15,596 nucleotides of DNA from Acidobacteriaceae bacterium (GTDB lineage Bacteria; Acidobacteriota; Terriglobia; Terriglobales; Acidobacteriaceae). The position numbers and the translations under genes were made by a program. The stretch's first letter is position 1. Every line of letters begins with the position of its first letter. Location: positions 1-15,596 of the forward strand of contig JASHUR010000383.1 in the NCBI GenBank assembly GCA_030039895.1, written 5' to 3'. Of this stretch, positions 14,894-15,596 are shown in pieces. Below the pieces are notes generated by a model. That model made no database searches. It had not been told where the DNA came from and was given only the letters and a program-made list of their open reading frames with translations.

Positions 14894-14907
14894 TGTCTAG
14901 ACAATCG
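14894..14907. promoter_or_regulatory. Operator-like palindrome upstream of the TonB-receptor promoter
   Basis: TGTCTAGACA (14894-14903) is a perfect palindrome, extended on one side to TAGACAATCG (14898-14907). The core GTCTAGAC fits the GT-N-TA-N-AC pattern described for HutC-type GntR regulators. It lies about 25 bp upstream of the -35 hexamer. Confidence 0.5.
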
Positions 14908-14996
14908 GTTAACTTTGCAGAGCTCCGCTTACATATATATGGAAACGTGGACCTAGATTTCGACAGGAAGCAGTGCCCTCTAACTCAATCAACCGT

Positions 14997-15008
14997 TTGT
15001 CTAGATAA
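14997..15008. promoter_or_regulatory. Distal operator-like dyad
   Basis: TTGTCTAGATAA is one mismatch from the perfect dyad TTGTC-TA-GACAA. It lies about 103 bp (centre to centre) from the palindrome at 14894-14903. A pair of upstream sites could allow cooperative binding or looping. Confidence 0.4.
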
Positions 15009-15178
15009 TTGATTTTCCAGTCTCTAAGCCATCGAGACGCCGCTCAACCGGCTTCGATACGCACTTGTCTGTGGGTTGCAGCAGCGCGGACTGGGGCACA
15101 CGCGGAAGGACGAGTCTGAATAAAAGGATGGAGCCTGCTCCGCGCTAGCTGATTCGTATGCGAGCAGCACGGAGGGAA

Positions 15179-15196
15179 ATCATCAGCAATGATGAT
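15179..15196 (-). terminator. Possible weak terminator at the end of dnaN
   Basis: ATCATCA-TTGC-TGATGAT on the minus strand forms a 7-bp, A/T-rich hairpin starting at the dnaN stop codon, followed by TTTCCC. The short T tract and weak stem make termination uncertain. Confidence 0.3.
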
Positions 15197-15596
15197 CAGA
15201 TACGCATTGGCATAATAATGTAGCGGTATTTGTACTCGCTCTCGGGGTCTTCGGGGCGGATCTGTCCGGCGGACTGTGCATCCTTGAATTCCAGGCGGAC
15301 TTCGCCCGAGTTACCGATGGCCTTGAGGAAGTCGATGAGGTAGGCGGAGTTGAAGCCGACGACCAGCGGGTCAAAGCTGTACGGCGTCTCGATGATGTCC
15401 TCAGACTCGCCCGAGTCAGTAGAAGAGGATGAAATCTTCAGCTCGTTTTGTTCCAGGCGCAGCTTGACGGCGCCGGAGCGTTCGTCGGCGAACTGGGCCA
15501 CGCGCTGGATGGATCCCATAAGGTCTTCGCTACGGACAACAGCGAATTTGTTGTTGTCGCGCGGCATGACAGCCTCATAGTTCGGGAATTGCCCGG
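15196..15596 (-). CDS. dnaN: DNA polymerase III beta sliding clamp, C-terminal part
   Basis: 3' end of the gene for the ring-shaped processivity clamp of replicative DNA polymerase. The frame is open to the right edge, so the gene is cut by the window. About 132 residues are visible, corresponding to the third clamp domain. The family block GQFPNYEAVMP lies at the edge, followed by the RSEDLMGSIQRVAQFADER region, GFNSAYLIDFLKAI and the very typical C-terminus YIIMPMRI. An internal ATG at 15567 is not the true start. The downstream neighbour is a 541-bp gap and a TonB-receptor gene rather than recF or gyrB. Its upstream side, where dnaA might lie, is outside the window. Confidence 0.96.
   Translation of the reverse strand, partial: GQFPNYEAVMPRDNNKFAVVRSEDLMGSIQRVAQFADERSGAVKLRLEQNELKISSSSTDSGESEDIIETPYSFDPLVVGFNSAYLIDFLKAIGNSGEVRLEFKDAQSAGQIRPEDPESEYKYRYIIMPMRI

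Larger units (their letters stand above)
14655..15195. other. 541-bp non-coding region between dnaN and the TonB-receptor gene
   Basis: No credible gene was seen on either strand; the short open frames here lack ribosome binding sites and family resemblance. The half nearer the receptor is dense with signals: leader hairpin, promoter and three operator-like sites. There is also a CATATATATG palindrome at 14932-14941. The half nearer dnaN has only weak inverted repeats, such as GTCTC/GAGAC at 15020-15037 and GGAGCC/GGCTCC-type bases at 15130-15141 followed on the minus strand by ATCCTTTTATT. It also has an isolated TTGTCT at 15065. Confidence 0.6.

Overview
The window looks like chromosomal DNA of an acidobacterium (Acidobacteriota, probably class Terriglobia). 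This is inferred from a very large Oar-type TonB-dependent receptor with an N-terminal carboxypeptidase-regulatory-like domain, secreted CRTAC1/ASPIC-UnbV and TPR proteins beside it, a secreted GH30 glycosidase with a LacI regulator, and a moderately high G+C content. No rRNA, tRNA, CRISPR array, transposase or integrase was seen. All genes lie on the minus strand except the CRTAC1-like gene.

Layout in window order. (1) 56-3155: a pst phosphate-uptake operon, read pstS, pstC, pstA on the minus strand, with GTG, TTG and ATG starts and overlapping reading frames. pstB and phoU are not in the window and may lie beyond base 1. (2) 3425-4837: a secreted GH30 glycoside hydrolase, with a 355-bp upstream gap that holds an operator-like site and a leader hairpin. 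(3) 5193-6332: a LacI-family regulator, divergent from (4) 6435-8276: a secreted seven-repeat VCBS/FG-GAP protein with a C-terminal ASPIC/UnbV domain. (5) 8206-9888 and 9869-11062: two exported TPR proteins whose reading frames overlap. The first overlaps the CRTAC1-like gene tail-to-tail by 71 bp. (6) 11193-14654: the TonB-dependent receptor, followed by an intrinsic terminator before the TPR pair. (7) 14655-15195: a long, signal-rich regulatory region. (8) 15196 to the right edge: the 3' end of dnaN (DNA polymerase sliding clamp).

The most interesting signal is regulatory. The 10-mer TAGACAATCG (or its complement) occurs three times: once upstream of the GH30 gene and twice around a near-consensus promoter upstream of the TonB receptor. 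The copies sit in or beside dyads of the form TTGTC-TA-GACAA. This suggests that one regulator controls both a secreted glycosidase and an outer-membrane receptor. The dyad core fits the GT-N-TA-N-AC pattern known for HutC-type GntR regulators better than a classical CG-centred LacI operator, and no GntR gene is in view. Two similar hairpins sharing the loop core GATCATC (minus strand), one upstream of the GH30 gene and one after the receptor gene, suggest further control at the RNA level. The picture of a co-regulated envelope and glycan-scavenging set (receptor, TPR pair, CRTAC1-like protein, GH30) is inference. The individual gene calls are firm at family level.
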